Positions 63,936 through 64,000 of a stretch of 64,000 bases of DNA are shown here, in pieces. The stretch comes from Loripinus fragilis (lineage: Eukaryota; Mollusca; Bivalvia; Lucinida; Lucinidae), in NCBI GenBank assembly GCA_964019695.1, contig OZ026514.1:7750751-7814750 (forward strand), in the 5' to 3' direction. The notes beneath the pieces were generated by a model. That model did no database searches. It was not told the origin of the DNA and worked only from the letters and a program-made list of their open reading frames with translations. The position numbers were made by a program, and so were the translations under genes. The first letter of the stretch is position 1; every line of letters begins with the position of its first letter.

Positions 63936-64000
63936 TCTTACCCAAACCATTTAATGACATACTTAGCAGAATGGATTTGCTGTAGAGGATGTGGTTTTGT

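Overview
The window is AT-rich, intron-rich animal DNA and holds one recognisable host gene on the + strand. The gene encodes a nuclear receptor with two tandem DNA-binding domains (2DBD-NR class). Ten coding exons run from the ATG at 4292 to the TAA at 39694-39696. All nine introns begin GT and end AG, and all phases fit. The joined reading frame is 892 codons plus stop, so the coding region looks complete. The order of parts is: a basic N-terminus; DBD1 with the unusual P-box CEACKK; a 26-residue linker; DBD2 with P-box CEGCKG; a very large hinge exon with about 18 copies of an 11-residue repeat; then a ligand-binding domain with a DQ..LL signature and a C-terminal AF-2 helix (LFEELI). 2DBD receptors are known from flatworms, molluscs and some other invertebrates. 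With the repeat families present (V-SINE/RUDI-like tRNA SINEs, many palindromic MITEs, BEL/Pao and non-LTR remnants, divergent 70-170 bp tandem arrays), a bivalve mollusc is the best guess; this is inference.

Layout. 1-4186: tandem arrays, palindromic elements and a decayed 1.55 kb foldback. 4187-6279: exons 1-2 (DBD1). Intron 2 (6280-13243): an internally deleted BEL/Pao retrotransposon with its 3' LTR, plus SINE and MITE insertions. 13244-15588: exons 3-4 (DBD2). Intron 4: degenerate tandem copies of the end of exon 4 and a run of MITEs. 18231-19618: hinge exon 5. 21324-21410: exon 6. Intron 6 (10.5 kb): minisatellites, a 1.4 kb array inside a MITE, and a 3.26 kb terminal-inverted-repeat element. 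31955-39696: exons 7-10 (rest of the LBD).

39697-64000 has no host gene that I can recognise. It holds a 41.1-41.8 kb minisatellite, a minus-strand non-LTR reverse transcriptase with an embedded PHD-like zinc finger at 43.0-44.8 kb, four tRNA-SINE insertions or fragments, a 5'-inverted LINE end near 57 kb, a mariner-like MITE with several X-box-like palindromes at 59.9-60.8 kb, and a TTAA-flanked MITE whose empty site survives in a neighbouring duplicate.

The most interesting points are the two-DBD receptor itself, the exon-4 fragment duplication whose differences are almost all synonymous, the coding minisatellite of the hinge, and the way inverted-repeat elements end within about 110 bp upstream of eight of the nine splice acceptors. 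One MITE also starts inside the exon-3 donor site. Coordinates of exons were checked base by base; edges of repeats are approximate unless a target-site duplication is given.
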